From JADMIH01 sp035274425 (GTDB lineage: Bacteria; Chloroflexota; Chloroflexia; QHBQ01; JADMIH01), in the NCBI GenBank assembly GCA_035274425.1, contig DATEOC010000079.1:116659-180658 (forward strand): 64,000 nucleotides of DNA, read 5' to 3'. The notes below the pieces were generated by a model. The model did not search any database. It was not told the DNA's origin and saw only the letters and a list, made by a program, of their open reading frames with translations. Shown in pieces: positions 15,833-24,660 of the stretch. Within the stretch, counting starts at the first letter, position 1; every line of letters starts with the position of its first letter. A program made the translations under genes and the position numbers.

Positions 15833-17192
15833 CCTCTCTGGCGAGCGGCATTGTCATGCACCTGGGGCCGCCTCTGGCTCTCGATAGCTCGAGGCCGCTT
15901 ATCTGGATGGCGTACTTGCGCTCAGGGTGCGTTCTTATCTCTTCCACCAGGGTCTCATTGGTCACCCACTCGCGGTTGCTCCCCGCCTCGACCTGCCAGC
16001 GCACTATGTCCCCCTCCGGTATGATGCGATAGCCCGCTGCTTCCAATGCCTTATAGGTCTGGGGGTTGCGCTCGTAGCCGAGGATGAGGCCGGGGCGCAG
16101 CACGAAGGTGTTCGCGCCGTCGGTCCACTGCTCGCGCTCCTGATATAGCCTGCTGTTACCGCCGCAGAAGACCGGGTTGAGAGGCCTCCCAAGCTCTTCC
16201 TCCAGGCAGTTCACCAGCGACTTCTTCATCGGCTGCAAGTGAGTTGAGCCGTCTCGATTGATGGTGATGCGCACTATACCCACCTGCTCCCCTCCACCCG
16301 GCATAATGAGCGGTGGGTAAACCATCAAGTCCTCGTGAGACATCATCGTGAATATGGTATCGAGATGCATGGTAGAGCGTTGCCTGGGCATTATGACCGC
16401 ATAGAGCGTCTTGACAGGCGCGCCGCTCCGGGCGAGGCCACGAGCCAGCGCGTCTACTGCCTGCGACGACGTTCGCTCCGATACACCCACCAGCACGAGG
16501 TCGGAGCGTATCACGAGCACATCGCCACCTTCGATGGTTGCCTCTTTGCGTGTGGGGTCACCCCCGGCAATGGCATAGGGCGAAAGCATGTCGAACCAGA
16601 GAGGTGTTTCACCCTCGCCACCTGCCAGCGGGTGCGCCTGGTAGGCGTAGCGCATGAGCAGCGCTTCGCGCTGGCGAGCCGGATAAGCCATGTGCCCCAC
16701 CACCAGCCCATTGCCTACCACCGCGCAAGGGTCGCGCATGAACATCAGGTTGGGGATGGGAGGGAGCTGGTAGGGCATCTCCGACAGGTAGGAGGTCAAC
16801 TCCTCGTGCCTGCCGGGGTGGGGCTTGCCCTCGATGAGCCACGACACCAATTGGTCCGGCTCGGCGTCCATCATCTCGCGGCAGAGGGCCTGGGGGTCGG
16901 TGTTCGGCCCCACCCCCAGGCGGCAGACGCTCTCCACCAGGCTGTGACGCGTAACCTCATCTTCCACCACGTCTCGCAGTAAGTCCGCCGAGTCCAGCAC
17001 GTCTTCCGGCGGCACGATGACAGATAAGAGCCGCCTGAACGCCTCGTGCTCGTGCCTGGCGAGGTCGAGGTAGAGTATGTCATCAAAGAGGAGGTCGTGT
17101 CGCAGAGCGGGGGTCATGCGGCGCACCTCCTGGCCGGGCGTATGGACAACAACGCGGCGTAGCGTGCCGATTTCAGAGGTAACGTTTAGCAT
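15825..17192 (-). CDS. arcA: Arginine deiminase
   Basis: 455 residues (the family is usually near 410). It converts arginine to citrulline and ammonia. N-terminal EIGTLRRVVVHTPGQEVRRM, the central MRDPCAVVGNGLVVGHM and GGDVLVIRSDLVLVGVSERT, MHLDTIFTM with the catalytic His and Asp, and the catalytic Cys in GGPRCMTMPL near the C terminus are all present. No ornithine carbamoyltransferase, carbamate kinase or arginine antiporter lies next to it, so it is not in a classical arc operon. The last codons and the stop are in a heptamer array. No clear ribosome-binding site precedes the start. Confidence 0.95.
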   Translation of the reverse strand: MLNVTSEIGTLRRVVVHTPGQEVRRMTPALRHDLLFDDILYLDLARHEHEAFRRLLSVIVPPEDVLDSADLLRDVVEDEVTRHSLVESVCRLGVGPNTDPQALCREMMDAEPDQLVSWLIEGKPHPGRHEELTSYLSEMPYQLPPIPNLMFMRDPCAVVGNGLVVGHMAYPARQREALLMRYAYQAHPLAGGEGETPLWFDMLSPYAIAGGDPTRKEATIEGGDVLVIRSDLVLVGVSERTSSQAVDALARGLARSGAPVKTLYAVIMPRQRSTMHLDTIFTMMSHEDLMVYPPLIMPGGGEQVGIVRITINRDGSTHLQPMKKSLVNCLEEELGRPLNPVFCGGNSRLYQEREQWTDGANTFVLRPGLILGYERNPQTYKALEAAGYRIIPEGDIVRWQVEAGSNREWVTNETLVEEIRTHPERKYAIQISGLELSRARGGPRCMTMPLAREEL

Positions 17193-17280
17193 TCGGGTAT
17201 TTGGACCGTTCTAAAGCAGATGATGATAGCTTCTGGGAGTATAGGCTAGACGCCACAAGGTGTCAATAGATATGCGGTTT

Positions 17281-17382
17281 GGACGATAGACGATGCCGTG
17301 AAACGTGAAACGTGATGCGTGATGCGTGATGCGTGAGCGTATTGCTTCTTCTGTCTACTGCCTATTGCCTTCTATCGTCTGG
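17281..17382. repeat. Mixed heptamer arrays upstream of arcA
   Basis: GACGATA units, GTGAAAC then GTGATGC units (about 17297-17337), and CTACTGC/CTATTGC/CTTCTAT-type units follow one another between arcA and the glycosyltransferase gene. No gene is seen. Confidence 0.75.
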
Positions 17383-19128
17383 TCAGCCCGCTTCTATAAC
17401 CATCTGACCACCTGTGACTGGAGCTTCACTTCCACCTCGCAACCGTAACCGAGCGAGAGCCCATGAGCCTAGTACGTAGAGGAGCGCTGGCGCAACCGTG
17501 ATTAGCGAGCGGTAGAAGGGTAGCGCCTCGAATGGTCGAGCCATTCCTGGGAAAATCCCGTATAGAATGAGCGAGGTGGCGCAGAATATTTGAGTTGCCG
17601 TGAAAAGGCGGCCTGGACCGGCCAGCACAACCACGGGGAGTAGCCAGGCCACGTACCAGGGCCAAAACCACACAGCCCCCACGGTCAAATAGACGAACAT
17701 CGACCAGCCCCACGCCTCAACCATGCGTGGGAAGGTGCGCGCCCGCCATATTGCCGCTGCCATGAACGGCAAAGCGATACCGAGCGATACCCATCGCAGG
17801 GGCGCTTCAAGCAACGTGCGAGTCGCCTCGACATTCAGGACCGCAATATCTCGCCAACCGTGTGATATGGCGAGGGAGTGCAGCCACTCTCCACCTATCC
17901 AACGGAAAAGAGATGCTATCGAGTTGACGAATAGGCTGGCGGGCGGGCCTCCCCATAGCGGCTCGAAGGTGGCAGGCCCCTCCCAGAAGGGTATGTAGCA
18001 GACGACCCACAACGCCAGAGCGAGGGACACCGCCTGCGCGAGCGTGCCCAGCCTCGCTACCCACCTGGGTCTCCCATCTCCCCAGGGCGGCTGCCAGAGG
18101 AGGAGCCACGCGTAGCCCAGGAGCCAGAAGAGCGCCACCACCTTTATCAGCGATGCCAGCGTAAGAGCCAGCACCGCCAGCCTCCACTTCCCCTTCAGGT
18201 GGAGCCATAGACCCGCCAGCACACCCGTCAGCATCAGCACGTCGTTGTGCCCATTGGCCCCGAACTCGATCAATACGAGAGGGTTCCAGGCGTAGGCGAG
18301 CGTGGCGGCGATACGGAACGCCTGGGGCGGGAGGCATGAAACGTGATGCGCGAAACGTGATGCGTGATTATTCGCCTGCGATCCGTCGTCCGTCGTCCGT
18401 CGTCTGTCGTCCATGCGGTAACGCTCTATGAAGAGGCCCGCGATTTGCCATATCAGGAGGATGTTGACTATATGGGATATGCCTGCGAGGAGGCGGTGGC
18501 CCAACAGGTGGAGGCTGAGGTCGCCTCCCAACGCCTGCGCTACCCAGGCGATTGCTCCCGCAAAGCTCACCCATACGGGACCGTAGACTGAGGTTACGTC
18601 TTTCCAGTAGACGAGTTTGAGCCAGCCGACAAGGTCACGCGAGGCATACTCGATTGGCGCGTGGATGAACGGGTTATCACCGTATACTGTCACTATCCGC
18701 CCGTACCAGACGTAGCTGTAGAGGTCGGAGGAGTTTGAGCCGGGCACCCAAAGGAAGAGAAATAGCGCCGCGCCAGCCACACCCAGAATGATCCGGAGTG
18801 CCCTCCGCGCCTCCTTTCCCTCCAGAGTACCGGCGCGGAAGACTTTGCGTAAAGCGAGCCAATAGAAGGCGAAAAGCGTCCCCAGGACGAACAGATAGAG
18901 ACCCACGTTGAGCAGACCCAGGCTCGAAATCCTGCCCGCGCCAACCCACTCAAGCCTGAATAGCTTACTCACGGACGCCGGGAACCCATCTGTGCCACCG
19001 GGCAATGCTATAGGCCGCTCCCAGAGGGTAACGGATTGCATGAGCAGATAGAAGCCCAGGCATCCCAGCAGCAGGCCGATGCCGAAGGTCGAGATTCTGA
19101 GGCGTGAATTAGGAGAAGGGCTGTTCAT
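17383..19128 (-). CDS. GT-C type membrane glycosyltransferase, mannosyltransferase-like
   Basis: 581 residues with about 12 hydrophobic helices. The segment VPGSNSSDLYSYVWYGRI with its aspartate, YGDNPFIHAP, and later WNPLVLIEFGANGHND resemble polyprenol-phosphate-mannose-dependent mannosyltransferases (MptA/B, GT87/DUF2029-like). It should add a sugar from a lipid carrier to a glycan or glycolipid on the outer face of the membrane; the acceptor is unknown. Residues ~238-264 are an insertion encoded by two heptamer arrays (DRRRTTDDG and NNHASRFAHH), placed in a loop between helices. Confidence 0.8.
   Translation of the reverse strand: MNSPSPNSRLRISTFGIGLLLGCLGFYLLMQSVTLWERPIALPGGTDGFPASVSKLFRLEWVGAGRISSLGLLNVGLYLFVLGTLFAFYWLALRKVFRAGTLEGKEARRALRIILGVAGAALFLFLWVPGSNSSDLYSYVWYGRIVTVYGDNPFIHAPIEYASRDLVGWLKLVYWKDVTSVYGPVWVSFAGAIAWVAQALGGDLSLHLLGHRLLAGISHIVNILLIWQIAGLFIERYRMDDRRRTTDDGSQANNHASRFAHHVSCLPPQAFRIAATLAYAWNPLVLIEFGANGHNDVLMLTGVLAGLWLHLKGKWRLAVLALTLASLIKVVALFWLLGYAWLLLWQPPWGDGRPRWVARLGTLAQAVSLALALWVVCYIPFWEGPATFEPLWGGPPASLFVNSIASLFRWIGGEWLHSLAISHGWRDIAVLNVEATRTLLEAPLRWVSLGIALPFMAAAIWRARTFPRMVEAWGWSMFVYLTVGAVWFWPWYVAWLLPVVVLAGPGRLFTATQIFCATSLILYGIFPGMARPFEALPFYRSLITVAPALLYVLGSWALARLRLRGGSEAPVTGGQMVIEAG
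18337..18414. repeat. Heptamer arrays inside the glycosyltransferase gene
   Basis: GTGAAAC/GTGATGC units (18337-18369) and GTCGTCC units (18382-18414) are read on the minus strand as HASRFAHH and DDRRRTTDD. The plus-strand orientation of the first array would contain TGA stops; the orientation used does not. Confidence 0.9.
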
Positions 19129-19203
19129 ATCGCGATGCTGTTAATCATAATCTGGGCCACACTATCTACGCCAGGGGCAATGCCTTCAGGTTGGTTGATA
19201 GGC

Positions 19204-19209
19204 TATAAT
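19204..19209 (+). promoter_or_regulatory. Putative -10 box for the hydrolase/LLM genes
   Basis: TATAAT lies 63 bp upstream of the TTG start of the hydrolase gene, in the divergent gap with the glycosyltransferase. No good -35 was found at the usual distance. Confidence 0.35.
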
Positions 19210-19272
19210 GGTTCGGGCATACCCATACCTGGTTCCTTTTGTTAGGCAGGTTGCCAGATAAGGATTACGCTA

Positions 19273-20085
19273 TTGGATCTCGATGAGCTAATGCAAATGC
19301 GGACGGTCTATTCAATACCCGGCATGGAGCGTGCGCGAGTCAGGAAAGACCTAGTATATAAGACCGCAGACGGCAAGCCGCTCAAGCTCGACCTGTACTA
19401 TCCGGCAGATGCGGGAGACGATAAGCCATTGCCCGCCGTCATCCTGGTTCATGGGGAGTGGCCGCCCGAAATCATTGAGCACTCCAAGGAGACGGGCGGT
19501 TTCGTCTCGACGGGCCAGCTGATAGCCGCGTCGGGCCTCGTGGCGGTGAACTTCAACCATCGCGCCACCGAACGTCTGACCAGGCTGCACGAGGCAGCAG
19601 GCGACGTGCGTGACCTGATAACATATCTCCGCGACAACGCAGCCACATTAGGTGTGGACCGAGACCGTCTGTGCGTATGGGTCTTCTCTGCGGGTATGCC
19701 GCTCGGCATGTGGGCAGCCATGCACGACACGCCATCTTACGTGCGCTGCATCGTGGGCTACTATGGTGTGATGGACCTGGAATCTGTGCGCAAAAGCCTA
19801 CCAGGCAAAGTCTCAAAAGAAGAGCTGCGAGAATTCTCCGCGCTCCACCATCTGCGGGAGCACCCAAAAGAGATAGCCCCTACCTTCCTCGCCAAGGCCG
19901 GCCGCGACAGGCCCGGCCTGATCGGCACGATAGACCTCTTCACCGAAGAAGCCCACCGCCTGGGCGCGAACGTAGAGGTAATGGCGCATGAAGATGGGCA
20001 ACACGGTTTCGACGTGCTGGACGACGATGCCTGCTCGCGAGAGATTATCAAGAGGACATTAGAGTTTATCACCGAGAATATTTAA
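19273..20085 (+). CDS. Alpha/beta hydrolase, dienelactone-hydrolase-like
   Basis: 270 residues with an alpha/beta hydrolase layout: LKLDLYYPAD, oxyanion-region AVILVHGEWPP, nucleophile elbow VWVFSAGMPLG (Ser in FSAG; the first Gly of GxSxG is Phe/Val here), and late His in HEDGQHGFDV. It is probably an esterase acting in the cytosol; the substrate is unknown. The start is TTG with AAGGAT 9 nt upstream; an ATG six codons later has no such site. The LLM oxidoreductase gene follows after 16 bp on the same strand. Confidence 0.8.
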   Translation: MDLDELMQMRTVYSIPGMERARVRKDLVYKTADGKPLKLDLYYPADAGDDKPLPAVILVHGEWPPEIIEHSKETGGFVSTGQLIAASGLVAVNFNHRATERLTRLHEAAGDVRDLITYLRDNAATLGVDRDRLCVWVFSAGMPLGMWAAMHDTPSYVRCIVGYYGVMDLESVRKSLPGKVSKEELREFSALHHLREHPKEIAPTFLAKAGRDRPGLIGTIDLFTEEAHRLGANVEVMAHEDGQHGFDVLDDDACSREIIKRTLEFITENI

Positions 20086-20101
20086 GCGAGAGGGAGATTC
20101 C

Positions 20102-21016
20102 ATGCCAGACGTTCAATTCGGTTGGGCTATGCCCAGTGGTATGCGGGAGAAAGCACACCGCCCACAACACCTCGACATCATCAATCGCGGCCTCGATATG
20201 GTCAATGGCACCTTCGACTCCGCATGGTTCGTGGACCACCTTCAGGCAGATGATACAGACATGCTGGAAGGGTGGACCGCCGTCTCGTACCTGGCGGCGA
20301 CCCACCCCGACTTCATGTTCGGCCACGCGGTGCTGTGCCAGTCGTTCCGCAACCCCGGCCTCGTCGCCAAGATGGGCGCGACGATGCAATTCATGAGCGG
20401 CGGGCGTTTCATCCTCGGCCTGGGCGCGGGCTGGAAGGAAGACGAGTATATCTCGTACGGTTACGACTTCCCCTCGGCAGGCGTGCGCATCGAGCAGCTC
20501 GATGAGTACGTACAGATCATCAAAGCAATGTGGCGCGACGAGCGAGCCACCTTCGAAGGGAAGCATTACCGCGTGAAGGAGGCCTGGTGCGAGCCAAAAC
20601 CCGACCCCGCACCGACCATCCTGATAGGCGCGATGAGGCCCAAGATGATTGCGCTCACCGTGCGCCACGCCGACTGGTGGAACGTGTCGTGGACCAAGCT
20701 GGAGGACTTCCGGCGCATGGTTGACGACTGCGAGCGCGCCTGCGAGGAGCAAGGGCGCGACCCCAAGACCTTGCGGCGCACCTGGTTTGGTGGGTGTGCC
20801 TGCGCCCCAACTCAGCAGGCCCTGGATGATTTGATGGGTGACAGGCCGTTCCCCGCAGGCGGCATCAAAGGCACACCTGAGCAGGTCATCGAGCAGATGA
20901 GGGGCTTTATCGACCTGGGCGTTGACTACTTTATGCTTGGCACTGCCGGGCTGCCCAACTTCACCACTATGGAGATGCTGTTGGATAGGGTGGTGCCTGC
21001 GATCAAGGGCGGGTAG
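20102..21016 (+). CDS. LLM-class F420-dependent oxidoreductase
   Basis: 304 residues of the luciferase-like monooxygenase fold. Typical stretches are SAWFVDHLQ, HAVLCQSFRNPGLVAKMGAT, GRFILGLGAGWKEDEY, and late PEQVIEQMRGFIDLGVDYFML. Such enzymes use F420 or FMN to reduce or oxidise small organic substrates. AGAGGGAGA precedes the ATG. It is likely co-transcribed with the hydrolase gene upstream. The exact substrate cannot be deduced. Confidence 0.9.
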   Translation: MPDVQFGWAMPSGMREKAHRPQHLDIINRGLDMVNGTFDSAWFVDHLQADDTDMLEGWTAVSYLAATHPDFMFGHAVLCQSFRNPGLVAKMGATMQFMSGGRFILGLGAGWKEDEYISYGYDFPSAGVRIEQLDEYVQIIKAMWRDERATFEGKHYRVKEAWCEPKPDPAPTILIGAMRPKMIALTVRHADWWNVSWTKLEDFRRMVDDCERACEEQGRDPKTLRRTWFGGCACAPTQQALDDLMGDRPFPAGGIKGTPEQVIEQMRGFIDLGVDYFMLGTAGLPNFTTMEMLLDRVVPAIKGG

Positions 21017-21051
21017 AGGGCCAAGTATAACGGGGCAAACTTGCATTGCCA

Positions 21052-21060
21052 TGATATAAT
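21052..21060 (+). promoter_or_regulatory. Extended -10 promoter for the small membrane protein gene
   Basis: TGATATAAT matches the extended -10 consensus TGnTATAAT, 28 bp before the ATG at 21089. Extended -10 promoters need no strong -35, and none is visible. Confidence 0.5.
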
Positions 21061-21088
21061 TGCTGGCAAATGGAGGTGAGCTTGCGCT

Positions 21089-21370
21089 ATGGGAGCTTTC
21101 TTTCTTGGCGTTCTGTCAGTTATTGCCGGCACGCTAATTCTGTTCGCAATCGTAGCTCTATGCACGTGGCTGGCTGCGAGCTTGATAAAAGCGAACAGCG
21201 ATACGGCAGCGATAATATTCTTGACAGCCTTTATCGGCTCCATCGTAGGACACTATTTCTTTGGAGCGTGGGGACCAAGCATACTTGAGATATACCTGCT
21301 GCCTGCCGTCATAGGAGCGTTCGGAGGCATGATACTCGGCCCCATCGTGTGGGCGCTCTTCTCCGCATAG
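21089..21370 (+). CDS. Small multi-pass membrane protein
   Basis: 93 residues, almost wholly hydrophobic, with about three membrane helices (residues 4-30, 37-62, 66-91) and glycine-rich turns (FIGSIVGHYFFGAWG, AVIGAFGGMILG). It resembles the GlsB/YeaQ/YmgE small-protein group only loosely. It has a strong ribosome-binding site (GGAGGTGA about 9 nt upstream) and its own extended -10 promoter. Function unknown. Confidence 0.75.
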   Translation: MGAFFLGVLSVIAGTLILFAIVALCTWLAASLIKANSDTAAIIFLTAFIGSIVGHYFFGAWGPSILEIYLLPAVIGAFGGMILGPIVWALFSA

Positions 21371-21401
21371 GTAAGAGCGCATTCCAATCCCGTCTGACAG
21401 C

Positions 21402-21470
21402 TCTATTCGTCTATCGTCTATCGTCTATCGTCTATCGTCTATCGTCTATCGTCCATCGTCCATCGTCATA
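21402..21470. repeat. TCGTCTA heptamer array
   Basis: At least six TCGTCTA units pass into TCGTCCA units without change of phase, between the small membrane gene and the DinB gene. Confidence 0.92.
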
Positions 21471-21500
21471 CAGCGAACTAAGACCCAAGTGAGGAGAACT

Positions 21501-21971
21501 ATGTACAACACAACCAAGGAAATAATAGATTCATATCGTGCCGCGCCGGAAATATACGACGCACTGCTGGCGAATTGCACCCAGGAGCAGGCTCAGTCTG
21601 CACGTGGGGGAGACGAAGGGTGGTCGGTGGTAGAGGTAATGTGCCACATGCGAGACGCCGAGGAGGTCGCTCTCATGCGGATGCGAGCAATGCGCGATAA
21701 CGATAACCCGCTTGTCGCCGGGTACGACCAGGACGCCTGGGCGATAGAGCGCGACTACGCCGGTAGCGACCTGCAAGAGGCCCTTGATGCCTTCTTCAAG
21801 CTCCGTGCGCAACACGTAACAGAGTTGGAAGCCTTATCGGGTGAGGACTGGGAGCGCCCCGGAGAGCATAGCGAGTATGGACGCATTACGCTCATGGGCC
21901 ACGCTCTCCACATGGCCTACCATGATGTCGCCCACGCCGCACAAATAGCGCGTCAGTTGTCCGGGTCGTAG
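21501..21971 (+). CDS. DinB-family protein
   Basis: About 156 residues from ATG 21501, which has GAGGAGA just upstream; a GTG 12 nt earlier overlaps that site and is rejected. The four-helix DinB/YfiT fold is suggested by WSVVEVMCHMRDAEEVALMR, YDQDAWAIERDY and HALHMAYHDVAHAAQIARQL. The three metal-binding His positions (one in the CHMRDAE helix, two in HxxxHDVAH) are present. Members are metal-dependent thiol transferases or DNA-damage-induced proteins. It is a single gene closed by a strong hairpin. Confidence 0.9.
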   Translation: MYNTTKEIIDSYRAAPEIYDALLANCTQEQAQSARGGDEGWSVVEVMCHMRDAEEVALMRMRAMRDNDNPLVAGYDQDAWAIERDYAGSDLQEALDAFFKLRAQHVTELEALSGEDWERPGEHSEYGRITLMGHALHMAYHDVAHAAQIARQLSGS

Positions 21972-21994
21972 TCTCTCTATCCGGTAAGAGAGTC

Positions 21995-22049
21995 TGAAAA
22001 ATCATCAAAGGGGAGTCGGCTGCGCCGATTCCCCTTTGATGATTTTTCA
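21995..22049 (+). terminator. 26-bp hairpin after the DinB gene
   Basis: Arms 21995-22020 and 22024-22049 pair over 26 bp with one G-T wobble around a TGC loop, 23 bp after the DinB stop. A and T tracts are built into the arms, so it would work in either direction. Confidence 0.8.
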
Positions 22050-22157
22050 AGGTCAGGAGTAGAATAGTGCTCGAAAGTAACGGCAGACCCGCCGCTCCGT
22101 TATATTCTGCGGGCTGTATTCGATGTAGTTTACCCATCCGAAAGGAGCTTATGATTT

Positions 22158-22352
22158 ATGGCAAAGAACACAGGCAAAGGTTCACGCAAAGGGACGGTCA
22201 AGGACCGCACCCAGTTCGAGACCCCGGCGGGCCAGCACGCCAAGCGCGACACCGAAACCGGGCAAATAATGGACGTAAAGACCTCCGACGACGAGCCTTT
22301 CAAGGGAGTAGCTAAGGAACCTGACCACCGCCGCTCCAGTTCCGATTCGTAA
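22158..22352 (+). CDS. Small conserved hydrophilic protein
   Basis: 64 residues, strongly charged, starting MAKNTGKGSRKGTVKDRTQF, then KRDTETGQIMDVKTSDDEPFKGV. I recognise this as a widespread family of short lysine-rich proteins (TGKGxRxGxVKxRxQ followed by DxxxGxFMDxK) of unknown function. AAAGGAG lies 10 nt upstream of the ATG. It is flanked on both sides by terminator-like hairpins, so it forms its own transcription unit. Confidence 0.8.
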   Translation: MAKNTGKGSRKGTVKDRTQFETPAGQHAKRDTETGQIMDVKTSDDEPFKGVAKEPDHRRSSSDS

Positions 22353-22371
22353 CTGTTTATATTCGGACTAA

Positions 22372-22416
22372 GCATAAAATGGGAGATTTAGCTCAGCTGA
22401 ATCTCCCATTTTATGC
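22372..22416 (+). terminator. 17-bp hairpin after the small hydrophilic gene
   Basis: Perfect 17-bp arms (22372-22388 and 22400-22416) with an 11-nt loop are followed by CCTTTTTC, 19 bp after the stop codon. Two smaller dyads follow before the GNAT gene (CGGCCTG/CAGGCCG near 22445-22465, GTCTCC/GGAGAC near 22499-22524). Confidence 0.82.
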
Positions 22417-22552
22417 CCTTTTTCAAGTGGGACTATAGACCTAGCGGCCTGTACGCTTTCAGGCCGATGTAGCTCTGCGCCTCTTGTGGTACGATGGAGT
22501 CTCCGCGTAGGATAGCGTGGAGACTTTGTTTTTATACTATTTGGAGGCTATC

Positions 22553-23527
22553 ATGATAACTCGAACATCCCTCAAAGCGCGTACATACAAAGGCGAAGAG
22601 GACCTTCAGCCTCTTGTTGACCTCATCAACGCCTGTGACGCCGTTGACCAGGTCCATGAAAATACCGATATAGATAGCTTGAGGGTCCAGGTCAACCAGC
22701 CTGGTTACGACCCGCAGCGTGATGCCCATATCTGGGAGGACGACCAGGGCCGGGTCATGGCGTTCATCTCTGTATTCACACGACCAGATGAGACCAGCGC
22801 GGGTGGCTACCTCTACTGGCAGGTCCACCCCGAAGTGCGCGAGAGCGGCATCGAGGACGAGATTTTCGCCTGGGCGGCGGAACGCGTAAAGGAATCAGGC
22901 CAGGAGCTTGGCCTTCCCGGAGACCTGCGCAGCTTCGCCGAAGAAGCCAACGCTTATGCCTCCTCGCAGCTTGAGGCGCAGGGCTTCAAGATAACGCGCT
23001 ACTTCTTCGAGATGCGCCGCCCCCTCGACGACGGCACTGCGATACCGGAGCCGCAGTTCCCCGAGGGCTATACTCTGCGCCACGTCGCCAACGACGAGGA
23101 TGTCGAGCGGTGGGTAGAGATGTTCAATCTCTCATTCATAGACCATTGGGACTTCCACCCCATCACAGTCGAGCGTCGCAAGCACCGCATGACCTCCGCC
23201 TATTACCGCCCTGACCATGATCTAGTAGCAGTCGCGCCCGACGGCACATTCGCCGCCTTCTGCCTCTGCTCCATAGACGACGAGCACAACAAGCGTAACA
23301 ATCTCAGCGATGGTTGGATAGCTGTGCTGGGGACACGGCGAGGCTTCCGCAAGATCGGCCTGGGGCGCGCGATGCTCATCGCGGGCCTCCACAAGCTGAA
23401 GGAAAATAACGTCGCGACGGCAGTGCTGGGTGTAGACGCTGAGAACCCCACCGGCGCGCTCGGCCTCTACGAGTCGGCAGGCTTCTACAAAGCCAAGACC
23501 GCGATGGCCTACCATAAAGAACTCTAA
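22553..23527 (+). CDS. Tandem-domain GNAT acetyltransferase (copy 1)
   Basis: About 324 residues from ATG 22553 (GGAGG 5 nt upstream; an earlier GTG frame is rejected). Two GNAT halves are seen: the first has VHPEVRESGIEDEIFAWAAE; the second has the complete acetyl-CoA motif GTRRGFRKIGLGRAMLIAGL and the late GVDAENPTGALGLYESAGF. It transfers an acetyl group to an unknown acceptor. The next gene is a clear paralogue separated by a perfect palindrome, so this is a tandem duplication; a more distant relative lies at 38665. Confidence 0.9.
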   Translation: MITRTSLKARTYKGEEDLQPLVDLINACDAVDQVHENTDIDSLRVQVNQPGYDPQRDAHIWEDDQGRVMAFISVFTRPDETSAGGYLYWQVHPEVRESGIEDEIFAWAAERVKESGQELGLPGDLRSFAEEANAYASSQLEAQGFKITRYFFEMRRPLDDGTAIPEPQFPEGYTLRHVANDEDVERWVEMFNLSFIDHWDFHPITVERRKHRMTSAYYRPDHDLVAVAPDGTFAAFCLCSIDDEHNKRNNLSDGWIAVLGTRRGFRKIGLGRAMLIAGLHKLKENNVATAVLGVDAENPTGALGLYESAGFYKAKTAMAYHKEL

Positions 23528-23532
23528 CTAAA

Positions 23533-23580
23533 CTTTTCTTTCAGTTTTGGTCCCCGCGGGGACCAAAACTGAAAGAAAAG
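23533..23580 (+). terminator. 48-bp perfect palindrome between tandem GNAT genes
   Basis: Two 24-bp arms (23533-23556 and 23557-23580) are exactly complementary with no spacer. It begins 5 bp after the first GNAT stop. Confidence 0.82.
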
Positions 23581-23607
23581 AAGATTGTCCATTTTTAGGA
23601 GATGAGA

Positions 23608-24576
23608 ATGACGACCCAAGTATTGTATAAACTGCGCCAATACGCAGGCGATGCAGACCTGCAAGCGGTCTGCGACTTTCTCAACCTGTGTGACGCGGTT
23701 GATAAGCTGGACGATAACTATGCGCCCGACGACCTGGGGACCGAGTTCGCATCGCCGGAGCTTGATCAGAAGCGAGACCTGCGCCTGTGGGAGGATGAAG
23801 AGGGCCGCCTGGTAGGGTTCGGGCAGATGTGGATACCCAAAGAGGGAGATAACCTGGACGGCTACCTCTACTTGCGCGTCCACCCCGATGTGCGCGGGAG
23901 CGGCATCGAGGATAGCATCTTCGACTGGGGCAGCGAGCGGCTGCGCGAGGCTAGCCGCGAGCGTGAGATGCCCGCCAGGCTACTTTCAGGCACCCGCGAC
24001 TTCCATACCTACGGGCTAGACGTGTTGAAAGCGCACGGCATGGAGCCTGTGCGCTACTGGTTCAAGATGGAGCGGCTTCTGGACGAGCCGATGCCTGAGC
24101 CTGTGCTACCCGAAGGCTACACCCTTACCCATATGCGGGGGGAGGAAGACATCGTGCCCTGGGTGGAGTGCTTCAACCAGTCTTTCATAGACCACTGGAA
24201 CCACCACCCCATCACCGTCGAGAGCCACAGCCACTGGCTGACCGATCCAAAATACCGCCAAGAGCTGGACCTGAGGGCCGTAACGCCCGACGGCACAGTC
24301 GCGGCCTTTTGCTTCTGCTGGATAGACCCCGAAAGCAATGAGCGCAACAATCGCAGCGAAGGGTGGATAGCGGAGCTTGGCACGCGCCGCGGCCACCGCA
24401 AGATAGGGCTGGGCACGGCGCTGCTCCTTGCGGGGATGCGCAAGCTCAAGGCCGAAGGTATAGCTAAGGCGATGCTGGGCGTAGACGCCGAAAATCCTTC
24501 CGGCGCGCTAAAGCTCTACGAGTCTATCGGCTTCCGCCCGGTGATGACGAGCATCACCTACAGTAAGGAACTTTAG
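23608..24576 (+). CDS. Tandem-domain GNAT acetyltransferase (copy 2)
   Basis: About 322 residues. The second ATG is chosen because AGGAG lies 6 nt before it and abuts the first. The layout is the same as copy 1: VHPDVRGSGIEDSIFDWGSE in the N half, GTRRGHRKIGLGTALLLAGM and GVDAENPSGALKLYESIGF in the C half. About half of the residues match copy 1 by eye, including the SFIDHWNHHPITVES segment. The N-terminal domain has a weaker acetyl-CoA loop and may be structural. Confidence 0.9.
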   Translation: MTTQVLYKLRQYAGDADLQAVCDFLNLCDAVDKLDDNYAPDDLGTEFASPELDQKRDLRLWEDEEGRLVGFGQMWIPKEGDNLDGYLYLRVHPDVRGSGIEDSIFDWGSERLREASREREMPARLLSGTRDFHTYGLDVLKAHGMEPVRYWFKMERLLDEPMPEPVLPEGYTLTHMRGEEDIVPWVECFNQSFIDHWNHHPITVESHSHWLTDPKYRQELDLRAVTPDGTVAAFCFCWIDPESNERNNRSEGWIAELGTRRGHRKIGLGTALLLAGMRKLKAEGIAKAMLGVDAENPSGALKLYESIGFRPVMTSITYSKEL

Positions 24577-24596
24577 AAGGATAAGAAAGTTTAGGG

Positions 24597-24651
24597 AGAT
24601 GATGGTAAAATGGAGGTTCGGCATAGCCGAACCTCCATTTTACCATCATCT
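24597..24651 (+). terminator. 26-bp perfect hairpin between GNAT and threonine synthase genes
   Basis: Arms 24597-24622 and 24626-24651 pair exactly around ATA. It lies 20 bp after the GNAT stop and ends 9 bp before the threonine synthase ATG. Confidence 0.82.
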
Positions 24652-24660
24652 GGAAGAAAG

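Noticed and set aside
20069..21052. Long minus-strand open frame of 327 codons opposite the LLM oxidoreductase gene
   Set aside because: It mirrors a well-supported oxidoreductase gene, has no recognisable domain, and its composition (rich in His, Gly, Arg) is typical of the antisense frame of GC-rich genes.
24610..24660. Longer threonine synthase start at 24610
   Set aside because: The extra codons lie within the perfect terminator hairpin. The ATG at 24661 has a ribosome-binding-site-like sequence and matches the family N terminus.
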